Below, piece after piece: positions 1 to 12,433 of a stretch of 64,000 nt of DNA. The position numbers were made by a program, and so were the translations under genes. Under the pieces are notes generated by a model that worked only from the letters and a program-made list of their open reading frames with translations, ran no database searches and had not been told where the DNA came from. The stretch is taken from assembly GCA_963969395.1 (NCBI GenBank), contig OZ017797.1, positions 12,710,001 through 12,774,000 on the forward strand, in the 5' to 3' direction. The DNA is from Pseudoscleropodium purum. Taxonomy: Eukaryota; Streptophyta; Bryopsida; Hypnales; Brachytheciaceae. Numbering within the stretch: position 1 is the first letter of the stretch; every line of letters begins with the position of its first letter.

Positions 1-1454
1 TTATGAAAGTATCCAATTTTCAAATGGCTCAAATTTAGTGTCATTGGATGAAATTTTCTATATTTAAAGATTTAAAAAGAAAATATGGATTTGAAATGCA
101 TGATAGGTAATTAAAAAGCAATCAATTTTTTTTTTGACTGATTTATTTTTACCAAAATAATTCTATAAAAGCATGTTGAAAATTAAAATATATGGCTTTT
201 AAAAAATTAGTTAAGATAAATAGAGTATTTTATATGGTGAATGGAAACTTGAAATTTAAATCATGATTTTTAAGGTGAAAGAATGTTGATTTTTGAAATT
301 TAAGCCCTTAGTGCTCCATCAACTCAATTCTAGTCGATTAATGATTTACTAAATTTTATGAGTCAAAAGTAGAATTGGAAACATTTGGGTATGTGAAATT
401 TTTTAAGGAAATAGACCAATGAGAATCACTTATTATGCAAGGTTATATTTGACAGTACTCAAATGTATACAAATAGATAATAGTAAAAATAAAACTATGA
501 AACTTTCAATGAGTTGACATTCATTTTCGTAAGGTAGGAGGTCCATAAACCAACCATTTAAGAGCTGGAACTGATATATGAGGAAGTGAAACTTCTTCAA
601 ATATTTTTTAGTAAATTTTCCTTGAAAGTCAAGTAGAATTGACATGTAATCCAAGTTGTTTCATATTTTTTGGAGCTTTGTGGAATTAGTTATAAAGTTT
701 TGAAGCTGAAGTGGCATAGGACTCTAATAGTGTTCACCTCCTAAAATGTCCATTGTTTGTACATGGCTGAAGGTTACAAAAAAGCAACATGTATGTGCAG
801 TGTACATTTAAGAAAGTGGACGCTTTTAGAACTTGTGCGCTTTTAGAACCTCTTACCTTATTGGTGTTCAAATTATGAATTCATAGATTGAAACAAAAAC
901 AAAATCTATCGTTTTTATTTATAAATCAATTTTGATTTATTCCTATTATATTATTTCATAATAATTTATTGCAAATTCAAAAAAAATGAGACCCTATATC
1001 TATTAGGGTTCAAAGAAATATTTGTTTTAGAATGAACAAACTTACTATGTAGTAGGTTCAATATTTTGCAAATGTAATCTCATTGGCCTTTTATATTACA
1101 AAAATGCATTGAATCTAAGGTGAATAAGAATTAAGTTAGAAGGTAGTTCAAACTTCAAAACTATAGCGAAACTATAACCTTGTTCTGAGATTTATAATTA
1201 TACAATTTCATCCATTCAACTTTGCTCATAATTTATTGCTTTAGATTTGATAGATGTGATCTTAAACCCTAATCGAAATTTATAAAAAAATTCCTTTATA
1301 AATTTCAAAGGAAATCTAAAGGAAAATTTCAAAGAAATGATTTTGTTGTATTATCAATGATTAAAAAGCCATTTCATGGTCTAAGTACACTTGAAATAAT
1401 TTCAAAAATAATTATTGGTGGACATTGTGATATCTACATTGTCAATCAACTACA
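1..1454. other. AT-rich upstream region, no gene seen
   Basis: AT-rich sequence with no open frame I can tie to a protein family; the only frame over 60 codons (minus strand near 433-654) looks random. It presumably holds the promoter and 5' UTR of the transporter that begins at 1455, but I cannot point to a specific TATA box or start site. Confidence 0.5.
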
Positions 1455-4400
1455 ATGTCAATAGTGTCAAATTACACACAACTTAATACTACAATTGAAG
1501 ACACATCTCCTCAATCGAGTATAGACATCTCAAAAGTCCAATGGCAAGGATGGACTACAATTGGCCTCATTGTATTTATGTTAATTGCTTTAATAGCAGA
1601 ATTGGCACCTCCCTATATGGTTATGATGGGAATACTTATTATTTTCATTCCTCTTGGTATTTTGACTATAGAAGAAGCATTCCATGGATTTGGTGATGAA
1701 GCTATGATTGCGGTTGCAATTTTATTTATAGTGGCAAAAGGTATTTATCGAAATGCAATGTACTATTTTTTTTGGTTTTATATAAATAAAAACCTTTAGT
1801 TGTGATTTTTATTTCTCGTTGTTTTTCAATACTTTAATATTTTTTTCAATACTAATATGACATCAAAATCTTCATTTGAATTAGGAATTGAACAATCGGG
1901 CGGTTTGGAATATGTTTCATCATTGTTATTTAATACAAAGAAAGATGTAATGAAATCAGATCAAAAAATTTGGAAAACCAAAGATAGTATTGTTTGGGTG
2001 CTTGTAAAATTTACTGTACCCGTGGCTATCTTTAGTGCATTTCTTGCAAATATTCCATTGGTTGCTATGATGATACCACCTATAGTTGAATATTCAAAAA
2101 AGGTACATAATTTCACGAAACAAGTAATCATTATGGCATTCCAATTATCAAATTTTGAAATATATTTGTGATGTTTATAATTTCATTTTGAAATAAGAAA
2201 ATCTTTCTTTCTACGACACTAATATTTTGGCATTAAATGTAGTTCTTTTAAAAATTTCACAATTAAAAAAAAAAAAAATTATTCAAATAATTTCAATACA
2301 AAAAATTGATCATTTTTATTGTAATGAATTTTAAAATGTAAAATTTGTTCTTTTGTTTTTATTGAATGAATTTTAGGTAAATATGGCCCCATCAAAGCTT
2401 TTACTACCACTAAGTTTTGCTGCTCTATTAGGTGGTACAATGACTTTAATTGGCGCTAGCACAAATCTTGTAGTATTGTCTATGGCAGCTAAAAAAGTCC
2501 CTGACTTGAAAATGAATATATTTGAAATAGGTGTCGTCGGTGTTCCTGTAACAATTGCTGGTTTACTTTATATTTTTGCTTTATCTGGGAAATTACTTCC
2601 TAATCGCCTATCAATGCAAATCACAACTTTCAATGCAAGGTAAAACACTTGTATAATTTTTATATATTTATAAAGAAGTATAAATAAATGTAAAAATCAA
2701 GGACATGAAATTCAAACTAAGTCATATATTCAAATATCCAATTAATCTAATTTATTTTTTATATAATTATATAAATCTTTTGTATTCTATGAAGTTCAAG
2801 TGTGCTTCTTTTATTTTTCAGTATTATCAAGTAATATATATGCATTATAACTTCATTTCATCATAATTAATTTTTAACAAAGTTAAACTCCACAACAATG
2901 AGTTGGTCATCATGGAAATCATCCTTTTGAATATCATGTAAATCATTTGCATGATATTCAAAAGGATGATTTACATGATATTCAAAGAGCACTCATTGGA
3001 GGTTAATATATTGGAGGTTAATATATTGTGCAAGATGTCTCTTTTTTACAAAAAATTCTAAGAATGAACATTTTCACTTTTGTCTTAGATAGAAGGATTC
3101 TCTATCATCCATTCGACACTTCTAGGCCGCCACATTGCTAGGGTTAACTCTAAAAGGACCCTGTAGACGCTAAGTGTTTGATGGATGACAAAGTTTCTTT
3201 CTATGTAGGATAGATGTGCAAATGTTCATCCTTGAAATTTTGTGTGAAAAGGCAAAATGTTGCACAATAGTTTGACCTTCAATAAATACTCTTGGTGCAT
3301 GTTTTAAGCAAATAATTCATACGATACCAGAAAGGATGCTTTCCACGGTGACCACTAACCAATGCATCATCGTGGGGTTAAGAGTGAAAAATGCATGTAA
3401 CTAAATATTTTAAATACAATTGAATGACTTCAGGGAATACAGTATGAATCTTGTAATAAAACCAACTTCCTCATTAGCCCCAAAGACTGTTGAACAAGCT
3501 GGTTTGAATCGGCAACCGGGGCTTACTCTCTTGCAAATTCAAAGAGAAGAACAATCGTATTTAAATCCATCTGGTGATTTTCAAATGCGCCCAAAAGATC
3601 GTTTGCAATTTACAGGTGTTATTGATTCAATTTTATCCTTGACACAACTTGATGGGTTAGCGCTATCAGAAGACGAGGTAACGAACTAACTAATGAATTC
3701 ACGTCAACCGATGAGATTAGTTTCGAATACAAAATTTGAAGAAATAAATAAGAATTCATTGGGAGTAGGAATTAAATTAATATGTCCAAATTTAATAGTT
3801 ATTTTTTTGAAAAATCTAATGATTTGGGCATTCATTTGCAGGGCCATGAACAAGTTGATTTGAACAAATTGAATGTCAATCAATGTCTTGTAGAAGCTGT
3901 AATAGCAGCTGGATCGCCAATGGTAAAAAAACGGGTTGCCGAATTGCAATTCCGAACTCGTTATAAGGCAGCCATTGTTGCGGTTCATCGTCATGCGCGG
4001 GTTATTGATTGGTAAGACATGATTATTCGTATTGCAATATGAATGGTAATGGTGACATTCATAGAAAAATGAATGAATGGTATGCAAAATTTTGAACTCA
4101 AAGGTTAGAAACATTGTGTAAAAAATACATGGTTTCAAATGACCTAGTTAATTAAAGTCTATCAATGTGACAAATTCAATACAAAGTACTTATTAAAGAT
4201 AGGACAAATACTCTTAGAAGTTTATAATTTTCTTTAAAATAAAAGTCAAAGCTTTGGACAACGTATTGTCATGTAATCAATAATGTCATAGATACACGTT
4301 TTTATTGGACATTACTAACAAATAAAGTATTTGTACACAGTCCAATTGGAAAATTAGAACTTGCCGCAGGAGATTGCTTATTAATGGTAGCAGATGGTTC

Positions 4401-7256
4401 AAAATTTGTTTCGAAGCATAGAAACAATTCTACTTTTGCTCTTGTATCTAAGGTAACGATATATTTGACAAAGTTTGAATGCTTATAGCAAAATAAATGT
4501 TCATATTTATTTAATAGAAAATTTATGCATTTGTCACATTTTTTTGGTTAGAATTGTATTTGTTATATTTTCTAATTGAAAAGTAAAGATATACAATAAA
4601 ATCTATCATAATTTATATTACATGTAATTAAAGATTTAAAATAATTATTCAAATTTTTATAAATAATATTAGAAAAACTCAATTTAGTTATTAATAATGA
4701 ATTATAAATATCAAGGACAAATATTTTCTTAAATTTTTTTGAAGCATAATAAAATATACATTACAACAAGAACATTGAATCGTTACTTTTTATATAGCTT
4801 CCAGGATTTGTACCTGTTCAACGTCAAAAGGCTGGCATTGCAACAATTATTGTTGTTATAATGATTATTGCTAGTGCCTTAGGTGTGGAGCTCATAACTA
4901 CTGCTTTATATGCTTGTGCCGGTTTGCTATTGTGTAGATGTCTGACACCTCAAGATGCAATGGTACACTATTGAAAATATGTATATCTATAATAAATAAT
5001 TTATTTATATTTCAAAATGGTGATATATTCATTATAGTTTCAAAATTTATAAATATGTAATCATTTTCAATCAAAATTAAACAAATGTTTTGATTACCAA
5101 TGTCACATTATGCATCACAATCAATATTAGTCTTCTGATGGATTATTATAATTGAAAAAATGCTAATAATATATTATATTTTATTAAATTATAAATTATA
5201 TTTTTAATCAAATATTTCATAATGGTACTTATAATATTAAAAACTATTTAAACATTTTTAATTCCTTTTGTTTTTAGGATGCATTAGAGATGCCAGTCCT
5301 TATTATGATTTCTGCTGCATTTGGAATTTCAGAAGCTATGGTATTAAGTGGTGCTGCAGATCTTGTAGCAAAAGTTCTCATGGGGCTTGCTGGAAAAACT
5401 GTAGTAAGCAGTTCAATCAGCTGTACTTTATTCATGTTAGTGTTGCTCTATATAACACACTCTAGGCTATTTTTACTATATGTGAATGAAGTCTTATGCT
5501 TCATTTTAATCATATGATAAGTGAAATATATAGTTGAATTTAATTCTTAATTATATGTAGTATATCATTAATGTAAAATAACAATAAAGTACTTAAAGAA
5601 TCTTTACAATTTCAAACAATTCAAATTAATACATAGTACATTTTAATTCTATTCGACCTCTAAACTCCCAAGGCCAAAGACTTATTAATATTGGCTTTGT
5701 AATATTTTTAAACAAACAACTAGACATAATAGTTGTAATTTAAGAAAATATATCATTGAATTATAGCCATAAGATTTTATATTGGAAAATTTTTAGATCA
5801 CTTTAAGAAAAATAAAAAAATGCCACAAATTCATTGAAAGACTATAAAGTTTGATTGTAAGGTGGGATTCTTTTGATATTTTTGATTGAAGTTTAAAGCC
5901 TTTCAATCTTCTATACATATGTCAAATCTAGAACTATATGTGGTGGTGAAAACAAATATAAGACTATACAAAACAAAACTTGTGATACTGTTAGAGAGTG
6001 AATTTTTATTTAAAAAAATTATCCTAGATTTTATTTTATCAAAAATTGAATGTTTAAATTGAAAATTAACTTATTTAAGACTTGTATTTTATAGTCTTAA
6101 ACTATAAAACTATTTAGTTTTATAGTAGATCCTATAGAATTTAATAACCATTGGAAATTCAAATTCTCTAATGTATAATATTTGTTGATTTTGAGAATTA
6201 AATCCATAAAGGATAATATTACAAAAATAATTTTTAAAATCATCATGTAAATATAAAATTTAATCAATAGCATGGTATGACTTGATCTTCAATTTTTATT
6301 AATTAATTAATTTCAAATACAAATTTCTATAAAAGGTTAAGAACCAAATAGTAAAATTTGTGGAAAATGAGTAAAAATCGTGACAAATCTTCATTAGTAA
6401 AGGGTCAATATAACATTTTCTCTCTATATCCAAATGAGTTTGTTTAATTTTCAAAATAAAATAAATGAACCACTACCTTGAACTATTAACAATACAATTA
6501 AAATACATTACCCACTTCCATGCATGCATATCATATAAAATTATAATAATTAAACCATTTTCTACTTCCATAATCCTCTTAAATTTGAATTGACATTATA
6601 TTTTGTTTACCTTGAAGATATGAAGATTTGTGAAATAATTTCATAATTACAAAACCAAAACCATCTTTTATCCATATAAATGTAAACAAACCACTTTGGA
6701 TGAAAATAATAATTTTTTTGTCATTGCGAAGACAAAGGCTAGGTCATATTATAGTATTACATTTTAGTGCCTTAGACATTCAAAAGTTAACATTGTTGAT
6801 CAATATTTGATAAATTTATAATTTTAATTGATCTAATTTATAAGATACATTCAAATGTATTGGTATCTTGTTGAATTCTTTTTTTATTAAAACCATTTTT
6901 CAAATTTGTTTCCAGTTTGGACTCATTACATGCACATATATTGCTACAACTGTATTTTCATTAGCTATTACAAACAATGCGGCTGTGACTATTATGTTTC
7001 CAGTGGCTTTAGCTGCTACACAACAACGAAATCTTGACTTTAAACCATTTGCATATATACTAATGATGGCAGCATCAGCTGGATTTATGACACCTACGGG
7101 GTGTTCAACAAATATCATGGTTTATGATATTGGAGGATATAAATTTATAGATTATTTGAAATACGGAGGATTGCTACAAGTATAAATCACATAAATTGGT
7201 TTTAATAGTAAAATAAATAAATAAATAAAATAGGAAAAATAAAATAAAATAAATAA

Positions 7257-7291
<35 letters not shown>

Positions 7292-9133
7292 CATTCTATA
7301 ATCCATAGATGTATAATGTCTATACAATAAATAAATAATAGTATTTGATTAAAAAAAATTCAAATGTATAAAATCATATCTTATTAAGTGAAACTAAAAG
7401 CTAATGTTTTTATTTACATATGTATTTATATATCTCACAATATATTTTAAAACAAATTAATCTCACTTAGATTTTTATGTATATTGAAATAGGTTTGGCT
7501 ATTAATTATTACGGTAGGAGTTACCATTACAAGTGACCATTGGTGGATTTGGTGGTTGGTTATCATTCCACTTGTAATGGTTTTGACTCCATACTTAGCA
7601 TCTTTGGTGAGTTCCATTTCATATTTTCATTGTTAATATTGTATGTATTGGTTTTTTTAAATGCATATAGACTATATAATCCACCTTCAAAAATATCATT
7701 GTTGTGACTAAGTAGATAATTCAAATGTCATATGTTAATGTCCCTATAGTTTTGACATTCCTACCACTTTTTTAGTAAGAATCTATACTAACAATGTAAT
7801 TATAAAAGGTTTACTATTGAGGTAATATGAAAACATGTCTTGTTCATAATTACATAATTATATGCAAAACTATCTTAAATTTTCTATTATAATATAATAT
7901 TTTATAATATTTTTGTTTCATACTAATGTGTTAGGCTTTTATTTATTTCTGAATCCTTTGACTTCTCAAAAGATTGATTTCAATCTTTATACTTAAAATT
8001 TTGAAGTTGAATTTTTGCTATTTCATGTTGTAGGAATCCAACATGCCTAAGACTTCACCTTTAGCAACAAGTGATAGTTTGAAGAATACTTTAGCCTACA
8101 CTTTGATTGATAAGTCATTTACTCAAGCTTACAAAATTCAAGATAACATTGTTCCTCTAGAAAAACCTGAAAGCAGTAATGCACATGGTGATTATGATCT
8201 TAATTATATTGAAGTTTCAATAGATGATAGTAAAAATAAAAATAAACAAAATTCTACCAATGATGAATTAATAAAACTTGAATTTCTACCTCAACCTCAA
8301 CCTTTTGAAACTCTTCATACAACAAATTCCTCTAAACCACAATTCTCCACTGAACAATCAATGTCACCTATCCCAAATGATAAACAATTTCAGCAACAAA
8401 GTAATGCCATACAAAACTCTGGAACATGTAGACAAGTATCTAGTTTTGATATGGTAATGTGGTCTTCACCTCCTTCAGGACCATTGTATTTAGACCAAAT
8501 TGAAAACTTTGAACTCACTACAATACCTTTGGAAGAAAATAAACATTGTGAACTTCCATCATCCAGTTCAACAAATCAAGATATTGGATTCATTGAAGGT
8601 GATCCTCTTGAAATTGTTCTCTTAGATACACAAACAAAAAGTATCAACAATACACCATTATCACAAAACCTCAAATCAAATGAGACTTTGCAAATAAAAG
8701 ACTCAAAAGATCCAATAAGTTGTCATAAAGCTCCATGCCAACATGGACCTCTTAGAGGTAAGAAAATGAAATAGGTGAGGCATTGATCTTACATTATGAT
8801 AATATGCTCAATATAGAATTTTTATGATATATTTAAAAAAAAATTTAATATGACTTTGAATCAATGTAGGGATAATGGGACACCATCATATTCATAAAAA
8901 ATTGTACTAATACTTGTACAACTACAACTACATATATAACATAATTAACTGATTTGAAAATAAGTACTTGATTTTTATATGTATCAGATATGAGAGGATC
9001 AATACAAATATCAGATAGTGATATAGCAACTGGTATAGTACTTGAAGGTAAACGACGTGAATCATTGAACAAGCTAAATTTGACCAAGCGATTGTCACAA
9101 CATTATGCAAATGATTATAATTATCTTCAATGA
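1455..9133 (+). CDS. SAC1-like SLC13/TrkA-C membrane transporter (12 exons)
   Basis: Probable sodium/sulfate- or other anion-type permease of the SLC13/SAC1-like group. Exons by splice sites and phase: 1455-1740, 1885-2102, 2377-2639, 3434-3677, 3842-4011, 4341-4452, 4798-4962, 5278-5403, 6916-7179, 7493-7606, 8034-8757, 8988-9133; 2832 nt, 943 aa, frame closes exactly. Membrane half one (residues 1-255) carries SAFLANIPLVAMMIP and TLIGASTNLV. Two TrkA-C-like cytosolic domains follow (about 256-337 and 338-431), the second with YKAAIVAVHRHA and the GKLELAAGDCLLM strand. Membrane half two (432-654) has SLAITNNAAVTIMFP and SAGFMTPTGCSTNIMVY. A long Ser/Gln/Asn-rich tail (655-943) is atypical and unassigned. 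Related algal proteins act in sulfur transport and sensing; the substrate here is inferred. Exons are nearly as AT-rich as introns. A missed small exon in the 1.5-kb intron 8 is possible. Confidence 0.85.
2883..3147 (-). mobile_element. TTAA-flanked element, family B, inverted-pair member 1
   Basis: Lies in intron 3 of the transporter. It begins and ends in TTAA and matches the family B copy at 34103-34331 in reverse orientation (shared landmarks: a Y-rich ATCATCCTTTT stretch, a TTTTGTCYTA block, and CTCTATCATCCAT near the end). About 265 bp, slightly longer than its relatives because of an internal hairpin duplication near 2917-2990. It has no coding capacity. Confidence 0.65.
2917..2971. 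repeat. perfect 22-bp hairpin
   Basis: Arms 2917-2938 and 2950-2971 are perfect reverse complements around an 11-nt loop. Part of the arm is repeated once more just downstream (ATTTACATGATATTCAAA). It sits inside the family B element in transporter intron 3. Confidence 0.85.
3161..3381 (+). mobile_element. TTAA-flanked element, family B, inverted-pair member 2
   Basis: Second family B copy, opposite in orientation to the one ending at 3147 and about 14 bp away, so intron 3 can fold into a long imperfect hairpin. It starts in the GACGCTAAGTGTTTGATGG block and ends in GGGGTTAA at 3381. Its left TTAA is lost or overlaps the partner element. Confidence 0.6.
7259..7291. repeat. (TA)n microsatellite in transporter intron 9
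   Basis: Uninterrupted TA dinucleotide run, preceded by an A/T-rich ataa-repeat stretch (7200-7258). It lies in the intron between exons 9 and 10. Confidence 0.9.
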
Positions 9134-10385
9134 TGAAATAGTTGTACATAAGCATTTATGAAATAAATGCATAAAGTTAGATTTAGAAAACTTTTATGTG
9201 AGCAAAGCATTGTTTATTTGATTGATTTTCCCACAAGATTTTAGAAAAGGTAAGCAAAATTGGTATTAGTTTTGAATCATTTTCTATCATGAGAGAATAC
9301 AAAATTTATTTTCAGTGATTCAATGCAATAAATCTCATGGATTATGTACCAAAATCTATAATGTTTACAAATGTCTTAGTTATTTCCAAAATTGTATTTG
9401 TAAAGCTACAATCAATAATTTCAAAAAATTTATGAACATTAGAAAATTAGTTTGGATACAACATTTGCTACATGTCTCCTAAAATAGTAGTAAGGTTAAA
9501 AAACTTCAATTTAGATTTTTGTAGCTTTTGTACATAGTACAATTTTTGGTGAGTCCTATTAATATTTTTGAGAAGATTTATATTATATAAATTATTTGGA
9601 CAATAGATTTCAATTGATACATATAATGTTTTGATAATGCATTAACAAGTTGAGAATTTGGATTTTGAAATAGTAAGGTCCTAATTACAAACCTTAGTAA
9701 GGTTTCAATTACCCTCAATTGAATTATGAATATTGCATTTAGAATGTATTCTAGTATTAGAAACGTTAGTTGTAGAATCTATAAGTATATCATTTATAAC
9801 ACGCCATGAGTTTGGATGACTCTTATACTAGTAGGTGTTTAGGACAAGAAGATGGATTGGTGAATGGAATCAATGAATCTTATAAAGGTTGAAAATGAAC
9901 CCTAAATGAGGTCACTTCTTTTCAAGTACCCTCTTCAACACTAGGCCTCTTCCTATTCAACCAATTAGTTAATGAAATTCTTTGGTTATTTACTGAATCT
10001 TGAAAACTATTAGAATATTCTCTCAATTTACATGTGGGTAATCTCATGGTAAAGCTAATCTTCAACTTTAGAATCAAATGATGTATTGAATGTAGTAAAT
10101 GTAGCATGAAAAATCCTTTAATTTGGCATTTATCATCAAATAGAGGTTACTTCATATTTAAACTAGATATTGATTTTCAAAATTTGTCAATTTGAGTTTA
10201 TCTTTGATGAAGGTAAACACTCAAATTGCGTCAACAATATAAAATGTGCTAGTGAGTGATAAAAATAATATAAAAATTACATTTCAAAGAAATAAGCATA
10301 ATTCTATAAATGTAATGACTCATGAACATCAATTTTTATGTCATTTTAACTAATATTATGTGTGTATATGAGACACTTATGGACT

Positions 10386-10434
10386 CTTTTGAGCTCATTG
10401 TCATTGTATGACAAATTGTTACAATGAGCTCAAA
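10386..10434. repeat. inverted repeat TTTGAGCTCATTGT
   Basis: Perfect 14-nt arms (TTTGAGCTCATTGT and ACAATGAGCTCAAA) around a loop of about 19 nt. It sits at the left edge of the segment present in duplication copy 1 and absent from copy 2. Confidence 0.75.
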
Positions 10435-10508
10435 ATTTGTTCCTTTTAATTCATTTTATGTACTCCCCAATCAATTCAAAAATAATTAAAATTAAATTTC
10501 TTTTCAAT

Positions 10509-10731
10509 AAACCCTCCCTCCCCTTCCCCTCTTTGTAATTCTAAAAGTTAGATTGTTTGCCAATGAATATGGGATATATGTTTTCCAAGTGTGTATCTCA
10601 ATACATATATGTATCCGTATTGCAATAGCATATATATATACATATCCGTGTCAAAGTATTTGTATCCATATCAAAGTATCATATTTGTATCTCTCGTATT
10701 TTTTGGAGATCAACGGTTAGGAGGGAGGGTT
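10509..10731. mobile_element. possible MITE with AACCCTCCCTCC ends
   Basis: AACCCTCCCTCC near 10509 is matched by its reverse complement GGAGGGAGGGTT near 10731. Between them is a poly-pyrimidine block and a degenerate tandem array of TATCCRTATCAAAGTAT-like units. The segment is absent from the homologous position in the 17.8-21.9 kb copy, as expected for an insertion. I could not define a target duplication. Confidence 0.4.
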
Positions 10732-12433
10732 CATAATTTTTTTTTAAAAGCAAGAGCTTTCGTTTTTTTGCACGAATGGGGGCTAGTTAATTAATTAGCT
10801 AGTTTGGTACATCTCTTTTCATCTCATTAGTAACTACACTTCAAAAATGAAATCTACAAATGAAGGACATGGGCTCAAAAATTTTGAATTCTTGTTTACA
10901 AAGATAATATGATTACATCTCCTGGATCCACTACACCATATTTATGTCAAAAAAGTCTAATTTGAAAGTCTAAGAACTTGCATACAAGCAAACTAAGGTG
11001 ACTTATAAATGCTTAGATATGCACATGAGTGATTCATAAGATTGATGAGCCTCAACCATTGAGAAGTCTTTCAACCATTTAATTATAATATATCAAAGAT
11101 TCAAAACTTGAAAAAAAATGACAGCTTTTTGACTACATCCTTGACCATTTTCGTCCAAAAGCCCATACCTTGAGAAACACCCATGCCGTGATTCATTCTT
11201 TTTCACTTTGACATTCTACATGGGTAGATTTTCAACACACGGGAATGAGACCCCACGTAAAGAAAGATGTGAACCACCTATGATGTACATTTTCCCTCTG
11301 AAATGTATTCCTTGGGTACATGACAAGGGTGGGTGGTAATAGGCTGGTTCTCCTCAACCGAGTTTCCCTATTCCAAGCTACAAGTCTCTACAGGTTTTAA
11401 GAAAAACATTCCTGCCAAGTTTGAAGTCCACTTTCCCAACTGGAAAGAAGGCAAGAAGCATCTGAACACCTACCATTCGTACATGAGCTTCTTCCGTTCA
11501 ACAGTGGGGTACGTCAAAGTACACGTCCGTGCTAGTGGTTGGAAATAGATATATGCTTCCAAAATTCGTTGGTCGAAGAAGAAAATGAAGGACCTGGTGT
11601 GCCAATTCCTGTATTGCAAATTGGTTATAAATTGTATAGTTACACTCACTCTCATTGGAAATTCGGTTTTGTACAATGATTCAAACGTCTAACAGCTTGG
11701 AGAGAGCAAATATATTTGCAGCAAAAGAAGAAGAGGTACACCACCACAGCCGGTGGACTCATGCGCCGAAACTGACAAGAGAATCAAAGCACTAATCCTC
11801 CTGTCTAGAGGTCTTTTTTCTGTACGTCCCGGCTAGCTTGTCAACTTGACTGTTACTGTGGTCCAAGTTTTGATTCAGTGCTTCTAGTTTATTTCTTCAT
11901 TTGCTTCAAGCCAGCATGGTCGAGTCGAGTAGTACCCACTTGTGGAGCGCACCTGTTTCAAGAGTCTTTTTGCCAGATTCAAGTTGAATGAGGTGATCAT
12001 TCAGGTTTTATTGTGAAGGTGCGTAACAGATTCAGTGAGGTTCCAGAAGAGCGTCTGAGAAAGTGCTAATCTTTTGATATTCAGTCTTTTAATTAATGTG
12101 ACGAATTTCTCTCTTACCAATGTGCACCATAAAATTTTGGCACAAAACTAAGGTTCGAAGATATGTGCTTGCTCAGGTTGGAGAAAACGCTCTCATTTCC
12201 TTTGAAAGCTCGACTATCATGGACGGCACATGCTGGCATTTGTAAGACGTGACACTCCCACGACTTTTGAGAGATGTGGCAGGACAATGCAGCCTCTAGA
12301 AATATCAAAATAGTGTCTATTTCAGGCTTCTTCTACGAGCGCAGACTGAGGAGATTGATTCTAATACAGGCGCCTAATTCCTCGACTTATGGGTGATTAA
12401 TTTGGAAAAAACTCCACGGTCTGGTTAATCAGC

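Larger units (their letters stand above)
8445..11700. repeat. direct duplication, copy 1 (transporter 3' end and downstream DNA)
   Basis: The end of transporter exon 11, exon 12, its 3' flank and about 2.5 kb beyond are repeated in the same orientation at about 17803-21905. Shared blocks can be followed by eye: the exon 11 tail, exon 12, the GATACAACATTTG region, the CTCAAATTGCATCAACA region, the CAATTTTTATGTCATTT region, and a block near 11380-11690. Copy 1 alone carries an extra segment at about 10385-10830. Apart from the exons there is no clear gene in it; a 71-codon frame at 11333-11548 is not conserved in copy 2. Confidence 0.85.

Noticed and set aside
11333..11548. 71-codon frame upstream of the kinase
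   Set aside because: The duplicated region at 21360-21530 has stops and frameshifts in the equivalent frame, and no domain is recognisable.
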